Shown piece by piece: positions 51,601 through 61,061 of a stretch of 64,000 nucleotides of DNA; the first letter of the stretch is position 1, and each line of letters opens with the position of its first letter. The translations under genes were made by a program, and so were the position numbers. This stretch comes from Augochlora pura (taxonomy: Eukaryota > Arthropoda > Insecta > Hymenoptera > Halictidae), in assembly GCF_028453695.1 (NCBI RefSeq), contig NC_135777.1, positions 11,583,714-11,647,713 on the forward strand, read 5' to 3'. The notes under the pieces are model-generated. The model was not told the DNA's origin and searched no databases. It worked only from the letters and a program-made list of their open reading frames with translations.

Positions 51601-54496
51601 CGATCGCCTACCAGAACGGAGAGGAGAATCGAAAATCGTAAATGCCCGCGGTTTGCCAAGTCACCGAGTCGGAATCAAAATAAATGCCACGTTGTAAATA
51701 GTTACTTTTCGGTTCGAGACGTAAAAGGGTCGCGAGGCAAATAATTATAACTCGGCGACGGATCCGAGCGCGCCGACACGGTTGACCCTTCCATGGCAAC
51801 ACGACGGGCCGGCGAAATCGTTCTGAAATCTCTGTCCGAGGCACACCGGACATTTCATTTTGCCGAATATACAGGGTGGTCAGCAACTGGTGATACAACC
51901 GAGAGGGAGGAATGAATGCATTCTACATGCGAAGGTAATTCGAAAAAATGAAGAATAATACTTTTAGGTTTCTCACACGTACGAGTCCATCCTTTTGAAC
52001 ATGCCCACGCTCAAACCATCGCAAACCTTTTATTTATTTTTACAATCCTGATCACCTATTCTCGAATCGTTAAATGCTAACGATCCCCTTAAAATTTTAC
52101 AGCACGGAACTTTCTACACGTGATAATAGTAGAAATCTAATGGTAACATCAAAGGTAATTGAAAACAATTATACGCTAATTGCAATTTATTAAAATTCTT
52201 TAAGCGAGAAACGAGATTGCACTTGATTCCTGCAGAAAGGCGAAAGAGTTCAGCAAAAAAAGTTGATTTCTTCAGAAGCAGCCTAAAGCATTTTACTAAT
52301 TCCACTCAGAGTTAAGCAAAAACTAATCTGACGAATAACTAACGATTCTAATTGACTCATAATGACTAGCGTGTTGTAATCGTTAATCATTTAACTACTC
52401 ACTCAACTACTTTTTGTCCAATTATTGTAACTAAGTTGTAATAACTAGCGAGTTATAATCTACGAGCTATAATCTATTTTTTGTGCAACTAAGCCTACTA
52501 TATCCGTTGTTAAATCTTGTACTTTGCAATGTTTATTTACCCAGGATTACGAGTATTTCATCTGTATGATTTAAAAGAGTTTAGTAGCCCGTAAAGAAAT
52601 AATAATGATAATAATAATAATAATAATAAATACAGTGATTTTCACCGGGGAGATTGTTACAACCACCGCTGTACCTCGACCACGGTAGCACACGCTCGAA
52701 TAGTCGTGTCTGTTCGAACGAGACGCGACTTCAAAAGCGAAAGGAAGTCCGTCGAGAACCTGTACAAGAGGGTTGCTCGGTGGTTGGACCGCTCGTTAGC
52801 ATCAGCTGCTCGCTGCTTAAAAATAACCTCTTCCTAGCGACAAGGCACAATCGGTAAATTAACGCCGGCAGCGGCGCCCTTCGCGATGGAACACCGTCGT
52901 CCACGGGCACTAAATGCTGAGCGTGGAACTGTTAACCTGTTAACCGAGGCTCGTGAAACGCGAGAAACCTGCGAATTAATCGAGGTGGGGGACACTAATT
53001 GCGAAACGACCAAAAAGACGAATCAGCGAAAAATTTCCCGCAATTCCAAGCTGCTAAGGAGACTTTGAACAAGAATTCCCAACCATGAAACGAAAGCGCG
53101 TCGCGGCGACGAGCGAACATTAGCATGCGTCTACGTTCATCTTCTCCAAAGTGAAATCGCAACATTGAACGTCCAAATCTGACTCTCTCGTCGACATACA
53201 AAAATCTCCGGCTAATTTCTTTCTCATTTCCCAGCTGATAAGAAGGAAAACGTCGCGGAAGAGAAGAGTGTAGCAAGGTCTGCGACGGACGCGATAGGTC
53301 CAGCCGATCAATCCGTTTAAAAGGCTCCGATGCGTCTTCTCCCGGGCGTTGCGCTCGACGTTTAAAGAATATTCAACGGATTGTTACGTAAGGTTGCCGA
53401 GCTGAGCGCGGGCCGGCCCAATCAGTTAATGCACGGGTTTCGCAGGGCCACTCGAACGGGTAACCGTCGCGAGATAGTAATCGTCGAGCCTTACGATACG
53501 ACGCGTTTATGTAGGACGGTTGCGGACTGCGAGCCGGCCCCGACTGCTTTCACAATTTACGCGCGAGCCCGTTATTTATCAATTCTCGGGCCAAAATATA
53601 CGCGCGAATAGCGGCGAAACTAGGCCAGGCTTCCGATAATCCGGCAAAATCATCCCATACCGGATCCAAGAACAACAGAAGCAAGTTTACGGGCTGAGAC
53701 TCTCTCACCGCCGAGTCTAATTCGAGAGTCGAGCCACTGGTTTTCCACTTAGGTCGCTCGCGGTTATGGCAAAACTCTTTTTCACGAGCGACACGGTTTC
53801 CTCCGTCGAAACAACGAAACACAAATGTTCTAGCATTCCAGCATGAATCAGCTGTACTCTCCTAAAACTATATTTATGCATTGATTTATAGGATGCTTAA
53901 CGAGGCTACGACTATGCCCCGCCTAGATCCAACGCGCTAAATGTCACCAAAAACTTCGATCCGCTGAAACAATGCTCGCGCCAAGAATCTTCAAAGGAGC
54001 TTTGTTCCTGCCGCGGAGAGGTGCTGACACCCCCAGCAAAAAGAATACCAACGTGTTCTAAAACGCAATAACTTATTGAAAACTATGCTAAACGTTTTTT
54101 GCTTTTCTTGTAACGATAAAAGAACTAGTTAAACCGTATAATGACTGAGATACTTTTCTTCACTTGGTTAAACAAAACTCATGTTTTTAAATTCTTTTTG
54201 TCTGAACCTGCAGTGAAAATTTTAAAAGTGCGCTTCATTGATCTCGATAGTTTATATGAAAACAGTGAATCTATATAAGAAGTAAAACTTGCATATTTCC
54301 GTTGCATGGAACGTATTTTTATTATTTTATTATAATTTTGTTGCAAGGTTGTATTCGATTTATTCATTTTTCTCATGAATGCGTAAAATACGAATTAAAT
54401 GAGATTTTTGTTCGTGAAATAAATAACACCTGGTTGTAAAAAGAAAATAAGATGCTAGAAATCCTACTTAATTAATACATTTCCTTACATTTAAAA
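48615..54496. other. No gene recognised
   Basis: Mostly AT-rich. A G-rich run is at 50446-50459. TATACAGGGTGGTCAGCAAC at 51868 resembles the edge of a common insect repeat. ATA repeats are at 52602-52630. A 119-codon open frame at 48935-49291 has no ATG at its start. Confidence 0.5.
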
Positions 54497-54996
54497 NNNN
54501 NNNNNNNNNNNNNNNNNNNNNNNNNNNNNNNNNNNNNNNNNNNNNNNNNNNNNNNNNNNNNNNNNNNNNNNNNNNNNNNNNNNNNNNNNNNNNNNNNNNN
54601 NNNNNNNNNNNNNNNNNNNNNNNNNNNNNNNNNNNNNNNNNNNNNNNNNNNNNNNNNNNNNNNNNNNNNNNNNNNNNNNNNNNNNNNNNNNNNNNNNNNN
54701 NNNNNNNNNNNNNNNNNNNNNNNNNNNNNNNNNNNNNNNNNNNNNNNNNNNNNNNNNNNNNNNNNNNNNNNNNNNNNNNNNNNNNNNNNNNNNNNNNNNN
54801 NNNNNNNNNNNNNNNNNNNNNNNNNNNNNNNNNNNNNNNNNNNNNNNNNNNNNNNNNNNNNNNNNNNNNNNNNNNNNNNNNNNNNNNNNNNNNNNNNNNN
54901 NNNNNNNNNNNNNNNNNNNNNNNNNNNNNNNNNNNNNNNNNNNNNNNNNNNNNNNNNNNNNNNNNNNNNNNNNNNNNNNNNNNNNNNNNNNNNNNN
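54497..54996. other. Assembly gap, 500 N
   Basis: A run of exactly 500 N, ending 674 bp before the first visible pum exon. An upstream exon could be hidden here. Confidence 0.99.
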
Positions 54997-55670
54997 CGCC
55001 CGAGTCCTACAGTCCTGTAGATTCGCCTGATAACGGCTGTGGAATCCGGAGATCGATTCTCTGACCCCGGGACATGCTGAGTTCCCCCCCATTACGTTTC
55101 TTCGATCCGAGAAGCGGAAAATTAGCGAGCCGACATGTTCAAACTGCGCCTCGGATTCCTCGATATTCGTTGCTTTCCACGCGAGAAGCGGGTAATCAAA
55201 CGTTCAGAGAGCTATTTATACGATCCGGTGCAATTTGTCGGGTTCTTAACACTTTTGTCACACAGCTTAAATCCAGCCGGAAATCTAGCCATTTCGGTAA
55301 TTGGAGCGTAATATATAAATAAGGTGCAGTTGGTTGCCCAAAAGTTCATAAATTGTGAACGATAAATTATAAATACCATATGCTAATTTCACTAAATATT
55401 TCTGTTACGAATGAAATTTTTATAAATCACCTGTAAAGTCCTATCTGACTAGACGAAAAAGAGCATCAGCCACTTACGGGTAACGCGGCGGAACCCCTGT
55501 TGAAGCCTGACACCCGTCACCCTGAGGTAGGTGACGTGGTGACGAACGTGTTAAAAATACCGTACCATTTTGTGCGTGGCCTGAACCGCGAGCATCGTTA
55601 AAAGCGAACGCGTTCCATTATTTGGTAGCGAAACACCAACAAGCGATAACATGTTTGAATTTTGTTGCAG
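54997..55670 (+). other. Sequence between gap and first visible pumilio exon
   Basis: This would be the end of the preceding pum intron. A 7-bp hairpin, CGTCACC...GGTGACG, lies at 55515-55536. I see no conserved Pumilio coding segment. Confidence 0.55.
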
Positions 55671-56057
55671 CAATTGTTCCGAAGCCAGCCGCAAGGTGCG
55701 ACGCCGCAGCAGCTCCAGTTGCTGCAGCAGCAACAGCAACAGCAGCAGCAACAATACCTGGCCGCGTCCCAGGCGCAGCAGCAGCAACAACAACAGCAAC
55801 AGCAGAACTTCCCCACCGCGCCGTACACCGTGATCAGCGGCCAAGAACCGTACGTGGGTGCGCTAATCGCAGGAGCACCTCCGCCGGTGGTGCCACAGTA
55901 TTATGGGGTCGCCCCGTGGGTCTACCCCGCTGGGTTGCTGCCGCAAGCACCCCCGCAGGCGGCCGCGCCCCCGCCACCTAGGAGGCCGCTGACACCATCC
56001 TCGGCCGCAGCTGCGGCGGCTGCCGCTCAAGACACCGCAAATAATTTGGCGCAGACT
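55671..56057 (+). CDS. pum: pumilio exon 1 of those visible: Gln-rich and PYYG/VAPW-like region (partial protein)
   Basis: This exon starts after TTTGTTGCAG and ends before GTAAGC; it is 387 bp, phase 0 at both ends. It encodes QLFRSQ, an exact match to a conserved segment of fly Pumilio. Two tracts of ten glutamines follow (55725-55754 and 55776-55805, mixed CAG/CAA), then the conserved block ending QYYGVAPWVYPAG, then RRPLTPSS, a run of eight alanines (56004-56027) and QDTANNLAQT. This lies in the N-terminal repression region of Pumilio, which in flies acts largely through low-complexity domains. There is no Met in the exon, so translation must start upstream. The antisense strand is open for 97 codons (55551-55844) only because CAG repeats read as Leu or Cys codons backwards. 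The preceding exon is not visible. Confidence 0.93.
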
Positions 56058-57286
56058 GTAAGCGACTAATTAGTCTGTTTCTCTCTACCGTCTCTCGACC
56101 ATACGGGTCGCGCGCACGTGTTTAGAAATAAATCCTATTGTCGGTGATCTCCGCTGCCTCTAGCCGCCGATACACCTCTCTGCCTCTCTTTTTCGCGCCG
56201 TTCTCGAAGGTCCTCAGCCAACGATTAAATATAAACCGCGAGCAATTTAACGGACCGTTAATGTCACCGGGCTTCTTGTGGAAATGCCTAGCTTCGATAC
56301 TGACTCGAACTTCGGCTACAGCCGAACGCTTCTTTCAGCACTTGTTTCATTCTGCCAGCCAGTTATCTCCTCCTGTTTCTTCGTGTTAGAAATTATTCTA
56401 AATATTACGTTCGAACAGCGGACTATTTTCAAGAAACTTTGTTTCGGTACAGTTTCTGGATTGTTTTTAATTTTATTTGTCAATTTTTTTAACGTAGTTT
56501 TTAATGCACTACTTCTAGACACGTTAATTGTTTCACGAACCATATTGAGACATGTGAAAAGTCAAAATTAGTTGGCCGAAACTAGACGCTGACATAACCT
56601 TATTTATAATCTCGATTCAAATGGATTCGGATCTTGCTATTCGAATGTTAAAAATATGTATTCCTCGACCTAGTAGGATACTTCAAGGAGTCTATCCTTA
56701 GTATGTAACATGTTTACGCCGGGAGAATGTTTAATACCTTTAAAAAATTTACTTTTATAAATTTTGTTGTATATTCAAAATATTAAATATTTTTTAGAAG
56801 GGGGATATTTTTCAAATTTCAGTGGTTTGTTCTCGCTAGGGTTGAATATAAAGCTCAGTCTATGGCCCCCAGATAGTGTGTTGAGATAGCTTAAATTATC
56901 TGTCATATTTAACCCTTTGAGGACGATTGTTGACATGTTGACGATATCAGAACTATACATACATATATCTTATTCCACAAGGTGTAAACATATAATTTAA
57001 TAATTTCCATAACAAAAGACAAAAATATATTGTTTATTTTTCGTGTCATGAAAATCTTTCTATAGTTCACTGAACGAAATATTCTTAATATTATAAAAAT
57101 GCCCGTCCGCGAAGGCTTAAAGAATCTTACCTTCCTAAGCACATGTCGACGAATACACCCCATCAGCACAACTTCGAGTTGCCGGCCATCGATTGGGGTT
57201 TGTCCATTGTTGAAGTGTTACACCTTGAACAAATTAACTCGCTTACTTAGCGATTAGGATTGGCTGAAGATTGTTGGTTGTTACAG
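56058..57286 (+). other. pumilio intron between visible exons 1 and 2
   Basis: A 1229-bp GT-AG intron. It holds a TTAA-flanked miniature element at 56913-57116 and is otherwise AT-rich without recognisable content. Confidence 0.85.
56909..57120. mobile_element. TTAA-flanked miniature transposon in a pumilio intron
   Basis: TTAA at 56909-56912 and 57117-57120 enclose 204 AT-rich bp. The left end CCCTTTGAGGACG and right end (complement GCCTTCGCGGACG) match at 10 of 13, so the copy is older. It lies 166 bp upstream of the exon at 57287. Confidence 0.72.
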
Positions 57287-57527
57287 GTCCAGGGCCAATA
57301 CCAAGTGATACCGGCGTTCTACGATCAGAACGGGTCCATCGTGATGGGCGGCGTTCGCGGACTGAGCTCAGCAGCCACCCCCATGAGACTGGTGAGCCCT
57401 GCGCCGGTTCTAGTGAACAGGGCCCCGTCGCAACCACCACCGGGACCACCGGCCCCACCACCACCGAGTCTATATTCTCAACCAACTCCAACGTCCCACA
57501 GCAACGCCACACCCGGAGAATGCTTGG
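57287..57527 (+). CDS. pum: pumilio exon 2 of those visible: QVIPAFYDQNGS / RLVSPAPVLV block
   Basis: The acceptor is TTGTTACAG and the donor GTAAGA; the exon is 241 bp, entering in phase 0 and leaving one base of a glycine codon. It encodes YQVIPAFYDQNGSIVMGG and MRLVSPAPVLV, both nearly the same as a conserved segment of fly Pumilio just N-terminal to the RNA-binding region. A Pro-rich stretch follows, then a Ser/Thr/Gln-rich tail ending GECLG. The first in-frame Met codons of the visible coding region lie in this exon, which matters if a short isoform exists. The long 5' intron (56058-57286) contains a TTAA-flanked miniature transposon. Assignment is firm; whether the exon is always included is unknown. 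Confidence 0.93.
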
Positions 57528-58495
57528 GTAAGATGTTCGATCTTCAGGTCCTCGATTATTGAACAGGATCCAGGAGCGTTGTAGATATATACCTGTTGTT
57601 CTGTCTCTGACGACGTGTCTTTTCCTCGCGAGCTCGCCCACAAACCGAGGCAAGCAACGAGATTTCGAGGGCGTATCACCGTCAACCTGCTAACTGGTCC
57701 ATGAAGGAATCGTTTACCGATTTTCCGTAAAGCTCTGTCGTCGCGTGACAAATGCTAGCGCTCGCGAAACCTAGTATTTTCGGAGGCTGCCGACCGAGGC
57801 TGTTGAGTTCGCGGGCGCTTAAGTTAGCTGTCTTTACGAGCATACCTCTATTTCCGTCAATTCACGGAATGATTTCACGTTTTCGGCCGGCGTGCCGTGT
57901 ATATTTAGCCGTAAAGACAGGCGAAATCAATCCGTCGTGCGGTCCGGCGAACGGTGCACCAATGTTTTCTCTTTCTCTTGTTAATAGAACTTTACGACGC
58001 GACGTAGTCCAGGAATAATTTGTCGGATAAATAGGAAAACGGAGTGTTAACGCGTTCTCGCCCGGTTAGCAGGCTAATCGAGACCTCTCCGTCCCTGTAT
58101 ACATATTATGTACATACATGCATGGTGGCGCACTGTGATATCGAGACGGTGCATCGAGGAGATCCGAGGATGATACACGATTAACGTTGCCAGTTACTGT
58201 TTGTCCCTGTTGTCTGTACATACGTGTATACACGCCTCGTAATTAACCTCTTGACTAAACATGTGCTAGGAGGTGAGACTGAGTGAGAAAATGAGAGAGA
58301 AGGAAAAAGAGACTTAAAAAAATAATGAGATCGTGGCCAGTATCGGTGTCAATAGACCGGAAATGTGTGCAAGCTTTGAATATGTGTGTATGTTGCGGAA
58401 CAGCCGCTAGGCTTACTAGACGGTGTGAGGTCGGTAAGGCACGGCAGATTAATTGATAACTAAGAGCGTGTGTGGGTTGCGGGGTTTCGGTGCAG
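57528..58495 (+). other. pumilio intron between visible exons 2 and 3
   Basis: A 968-bp GT-AG intron without repeats I can classify. The part just before exon 3 is G-rich rather than pyrimidine-rich (GGGTTGCGGGGTTTCGGTGCAG), so the acceptor is weak, which fits optional inclusion of exon 3. Confidence 0.8.
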
Positions 58496-58660
58496 GTCTG
58501 GCAGCGTGCAGTGCAGCAGCGGTGGTTGCACAAGCTCAAGCGGTCGCGGTACAACAGGCGCAGCAGCAGGGATCAGGACTGGCCGCTGGATTAGCGGCAC
58601 TGGGATACGGCGGCTCACCTTTAGGAGCACTGGGCTCTCCTGCTCAGCTGCAGAGCACAG
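58496..58660 (+). CDS. pum: pumilio exon 3 of those visible: Ala/Gln/Gly-rich linker, frame-neutral
   Basis: The exon begins after TTTCGGTGCAG and ends before GTACTG; it is 165 bp and phase 1 on both sides, so skipping it keeps the frame. It encodes an Ala/Val/Gln-rich stretch (AAAVVAQAQAVAVQQAQQQ) and then a Gly/Leu-rich stretch (GLAAGLAALGYGGSPLG). It has no conserved domain; Pumilio linkers of this kind are low-complexity and vary between insects. Reading through the donor stays open to 59112 but gives no Pumilio-like sequence, which supports the exon end chosen here. The flanking introns are 968 and 482 bp. It could be a cassette exon; transcript data would be needed to say. Confidence 0.88.
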
Positions 58661-59142
58661 GTACTGAGACTAAGCCAACCCTGGCGAAACGCGAAAGCGC
58701 GATCATCGTCCGGTTTTGCAGGCGTTCGATGACCACCTCAAACTCTATTCTGTACATAACCCGCGCTGATACACGTTTTGTTTGCATGCCTTTCTTGCGA
58801 GATCGTTTGCCTTTCGTCGTTCTATCGCCACGTTCAGATCGTCCTCTCCCTACGACATCCTCTCCTCTATCCGTATGCGAGTCATCTTCCCAAATCCTTT
58901 GTAAAGAAACGAATGTAGACCTCTCTTTCCGAACGGTAGCCATCCTTGTAAAGTACACCAGAAACGTAATCTTCCGATATGCTCCCCGATTACGCGAGGG
59001 CTCAGAAATCGTGAAGGTACCGAGAACGTCGAAGTCTTTAAGGCAGACGTGGTCCCCTGAATCGGAACCGGGAAGCGGGAACCAGATCAAAGAGAGAGCG
59101 TCGATCGACTAGAGTCTCCAGAGTGTTTACCTTTGTCTGCAG
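58661..59142 (+). other. pumilio intron between visible exons 3 and 4
   Basis: A 482-bp GT-AG intron. It is open in the + reading frame of exon 3 almost to its end (stop at 59112), but the translation is unlike Pumilio, and the minus strand is also open (58644-59090). I take both as chance in a region of balanced composition. Confidence 0.8.
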
Positions 59143-59262
59143 GTCTGGGTCTCGGCGCTTCTTCAACCGCGCGAAGAGACTCCTTCGATAGGAACACGTC
59201 CGCCTTCAGTCCAAGCTTGGAGTACTCCCGTACAAAATGGCCGCAGAGTTACGGAGCGCTAG
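59143..59262 (+). CDS. pum: pumilio exon 4 of those visible: RRDSFDRNTSAFSPS motif, frame-neutral
   Basis: The acceptor is TTTGTCTGCAG and the donor GTAACG; the exon is 120 bp, phase 1 on both sides. It encodes GLGLGASSTARRDSFDRN, then TSAFSPSLEY and KWPQSYGALG. RRDSFDR followed by TSAFSPS is a recognised conserved segment of Pumilio, found in fly, and is rich in possible phosphorylation sites (an RRDS-type basophilic site followed by an SP). Like the previous exon it can be skipped without a frameshift. The 113-bp intron that follows is the first of the short ones. The start was fixed by the need for two bases to complete a Gly codon shared with exon 3. Confidence 0.92.
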   Translation, partial: VWVSALLQPREETPSIGTRPPSVQAWSTPVQNGRRVTER

Positions 59263-59375
59263 GTAACGATCGTTATTTGATTTTTCAAAGTAGAGGAAAC
59301 ATAACTTCTACGAAGCATGGTTACACACCGATTTCCATTTTCCGCTCGACGCTGGAACGTTTATCCCGTTTCTAG

Positions 59376-59670
59376 GCACGGTAACGGCGTCGCCAAGCCC
59401 ATTAGGATTATCCTTAACACCACCACCAACTTTGGGAGGATCTTTGGGTGGACTGGTTGGCGGAGCTAGCCGAGTGTCCGCCGCTCCCGGGGCCGAGGCG
59501 AAGTTCCGTGCCAGCGCAGTTCCAGCTTTAACAGCTAATGGAGTTTTCGGCTCCAGCAGCTCCCTTTTCCCTAACTTGGTAGGCAAACCCGGCCGCGGAG
59601 GCACCACCAGCATCGGAGACAAAAACGCCGGAGGACGATCACGCTTGCTTGAAGACTTCAGAAATAACCG
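59376..59670 (+). CDS. pum: pumilio exon 5 of those visible: linker and start of the RNA-binding domain (GRSRLLEDFRNNR)
   Basis: The acceptor is CCCGTTTCTAG and the donor GTACGA; the exon is 295 bp, entering in phase 1 and leaving CG of an Arg codon. The first two thirds is a Gly/Ser/Pro/Thr-rich linker containing VSAAPGAEAKFR and a FGSSSSLFPN block, as in other Pumilio proteins. The end encodes GRSRLLEDFRNNR, the invariant opening of the Pumilio homology domain (its N-terminal half-repeat, 1'). The unusual split of the Arg codon across a short 83-bp intron is confirmed by the next exon, which continues F-P-S-L-Q-L-R-D-L. The minus strand is also open across this GC-rich exon but shows no recognisable product. 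Confidence 0.95.
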
Positions 59671-59753
59671 GTACGATTCTATCCAGTCTCGCCATCTCTG
59701 ACGACAGTTTCGTGTTGCACCAAGCTTATCAATGTCCTTTTTTCGCGTTTCAG

Positions 59754-59994
59754 GTTCCCGAGCCTCCAGCTACGCGACCTGGCGAATCACATAGTCGAGT
59801 TCAGTCAAGATCAGCACGGCTCCCGTTTCATTCAGCAGAAATTGGAGCGAGCCTCGGCCAGCGAAAAGCAGCTCGTATTCCAAGAAATTCTCACCTCCGC
59901 TTACTCACTGATGACAGACGTTTTTGGGAATTACGTTATTCAGAAATTCTTCGAGTTCGGCACACCGGAACAGAAATCCACTCTCGCTCAAAAG
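59754..59994 (+). CDS. pum: pumilio exon 6 of those visible: PUF repeats 1 and 2
   Basis: The acceptor is TCGCGTTTCAG and the donor GTAATT; the exon is 241 bp. It completes the shared Arg codon and encodes FPSLQLRDLANHIVEFSQDQ and onward, the most conserved part of the protein. Repeat 1 carries the base-contact set S-R-x-x-Q (SRFIQ, 59821-59835), which reads A. Repeat 2 carries N-Y-x-x-Q (NYVIQ, 59929-59943), which reads U. Aromatic and Arg stacking residues are present. Between them ERASASEKQLVFQEILTSAY is close to the fly protein. The exon ends at an exact codon boundary (phase 0), between repeats 2 and 3. Confidence 0.97.
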
Positions 59995-60177
59995 GTAATT
60001 TTACCAAGCTCCCGTTCTTTTATCCTGTCGCGATATATCTAATGATGATTACATTTGCGTGTCAACTGATTGGACGCAGTGATCGAGAACCTTTTGATAC
60101 TGATCCGTTTAATTGGAGTATTTCGTCGAGCTCTAGAAACTTCAGTTACATTGTAACATTGCCTTTGTTCCGTTTAG

Positions 60178-60568
60178 GTTCGAGGACACGTGCTGCCCTT
60201 GGCACTGCAGATGTACGGCTGTAGGGTGATTCAGAAGGCTCTGGAATCGATCGGACCCGAACAGCAGCAGGAGATAGTCCGGGAGCTCGACGGCCATGTA
60301 TTGAAGTGCGTCAAAGATCAAAATGGAAATCACGTGGTGCAGAAGTGTATTGAGTGCGTCGAGCCTCGTGCTCTGCAGTTCGTGATCGGAGCGTTCGCCG
60401 GTCAGGTCTACTCATTGAGCACTCATCCGTACGGGTGCAGAGTCATCCAACGTATACTAGAGCATTGCACTCCTGAACAAACTCAGGGTATCCTTCAAGA
60501 ACTCCACGCTGCCACTGATCAGCTTATTCAAGATCAGTATGGTAATTACGTAATCCAGCATGTACTCG
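60178..60568 (+). CDS. pum: pumilio exon 7 of those visible: PUF repeats 3 to 6
   Basis: The acceptor is TTCCGTTTAG and the donor GTAAGT; the exon is 391 bp, entering in phase 0 and leaving one base. It encodes four tandem alpha-helical PUF repeats of about 36 residues. The base-reading sets are C-R-x-x-Q in repeat 3 (CRVIQ, 60220-60234; A), N-H-x-x-Q in repeat 4 (NHVVQ, 60328-60342; U or relaxed), C-R-x-x-Q in repeat 5 (CRVIQ, 60436-60450; A) and N-Y-x-x-Q in repeat 6 (NYVIQ, 60544-60558; U). Signature strings such as VRGHVLPLALQMYGCRVIQK and DGHVLKCVKDQNGNHVVQKC identify it beyond doubt. If the next intron is retained, translation stops at 60669 after about 33 foreign residues, removing repeats 7 and 8. 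Confidence 0.98.
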
Positions 60569-60723
60569 GTAAGTGGAATTTTCATTACTTAAACTTGAGC
60601 ACCTTAAATATCTCGTTTACTTTAAACCATGGAACAGTAAGAAAGTTATTCGAGTTGCTCAAGTTTTGACGGAGCAGTCTTTGCACGTAAGAAAGTTAAC
60701 TAATCAACCCATCTGATTCGAAG

Positions 60724-60892
60724 AACACGGAAAACCAGAGGATAAGGCGCAGTTGATCAGCAGCGTAAGGGGTAAAGTACTTACTCTGTCGCAACACAAA
60801 TTCGCGAGCAACGTTGTTGAAAAGTGCGTGACTCATGCCACAAGACAAGAGCGTTGCGTGCTGATCGAAGAAGTGTGCGGCTTCAACGACAA
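60724..60892 (+). CDS. pum: pumilio exon 8 of those visible: end of repeat 6, PUF repeat 7
   Basis: The acceptor was placed at CTGATTCGAAG because only this gives a Glu codon (G from exon 7 plus AA) and the conserved EHGKPEDKAQLI. Its pyrimidine tract is weak. The donor is GTAAGT; the exon is 169 bp and leaves AA. It encodes SVRGKVLTLSQHKFASNVVE, in which repeat 7 has S-N-x-x-E (SNVVE, 60807-60821), the G-reading set that fixes the second base of UGUA. It ends VCGFND, just before repeat 8. In fly Pumilio the matching loop (C-T-F-N-D-N, recalled) recruits Nanos, and a Phe there is essential; here Phe is kept while the residue before it is Gly rather than Thr. Confidence 0.96.
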
Positions 60893-61061
60893 GTAAGTTG
60901 ACGTTTTTGACTAAACAACGACGGATTCTTGGTTCGTTCTACTTTTATCTCCCAAAAATTAAAGTGAAATGATAGTTTCGCACAAAAATATCCACATTTT
61001 AATTGATATACAATGCACGAAAAAATCCGATAACTAATTTCTGCAATCCGTTTCGAAATAG

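Noticed and set aside
55551..55844. Leu-rich minus-strand frame over the first visible pumilio exon
   Set aside because: It is the antisense of the CAG/CAA glutamine tracts.
58661..59112. Extension of pumilio exon 3 through the following intron
   Set aside because: The extra translation is unlike any Pumilio, and a consensus donor at 58661 with matching phase to the next conserved exon is a better explanation.
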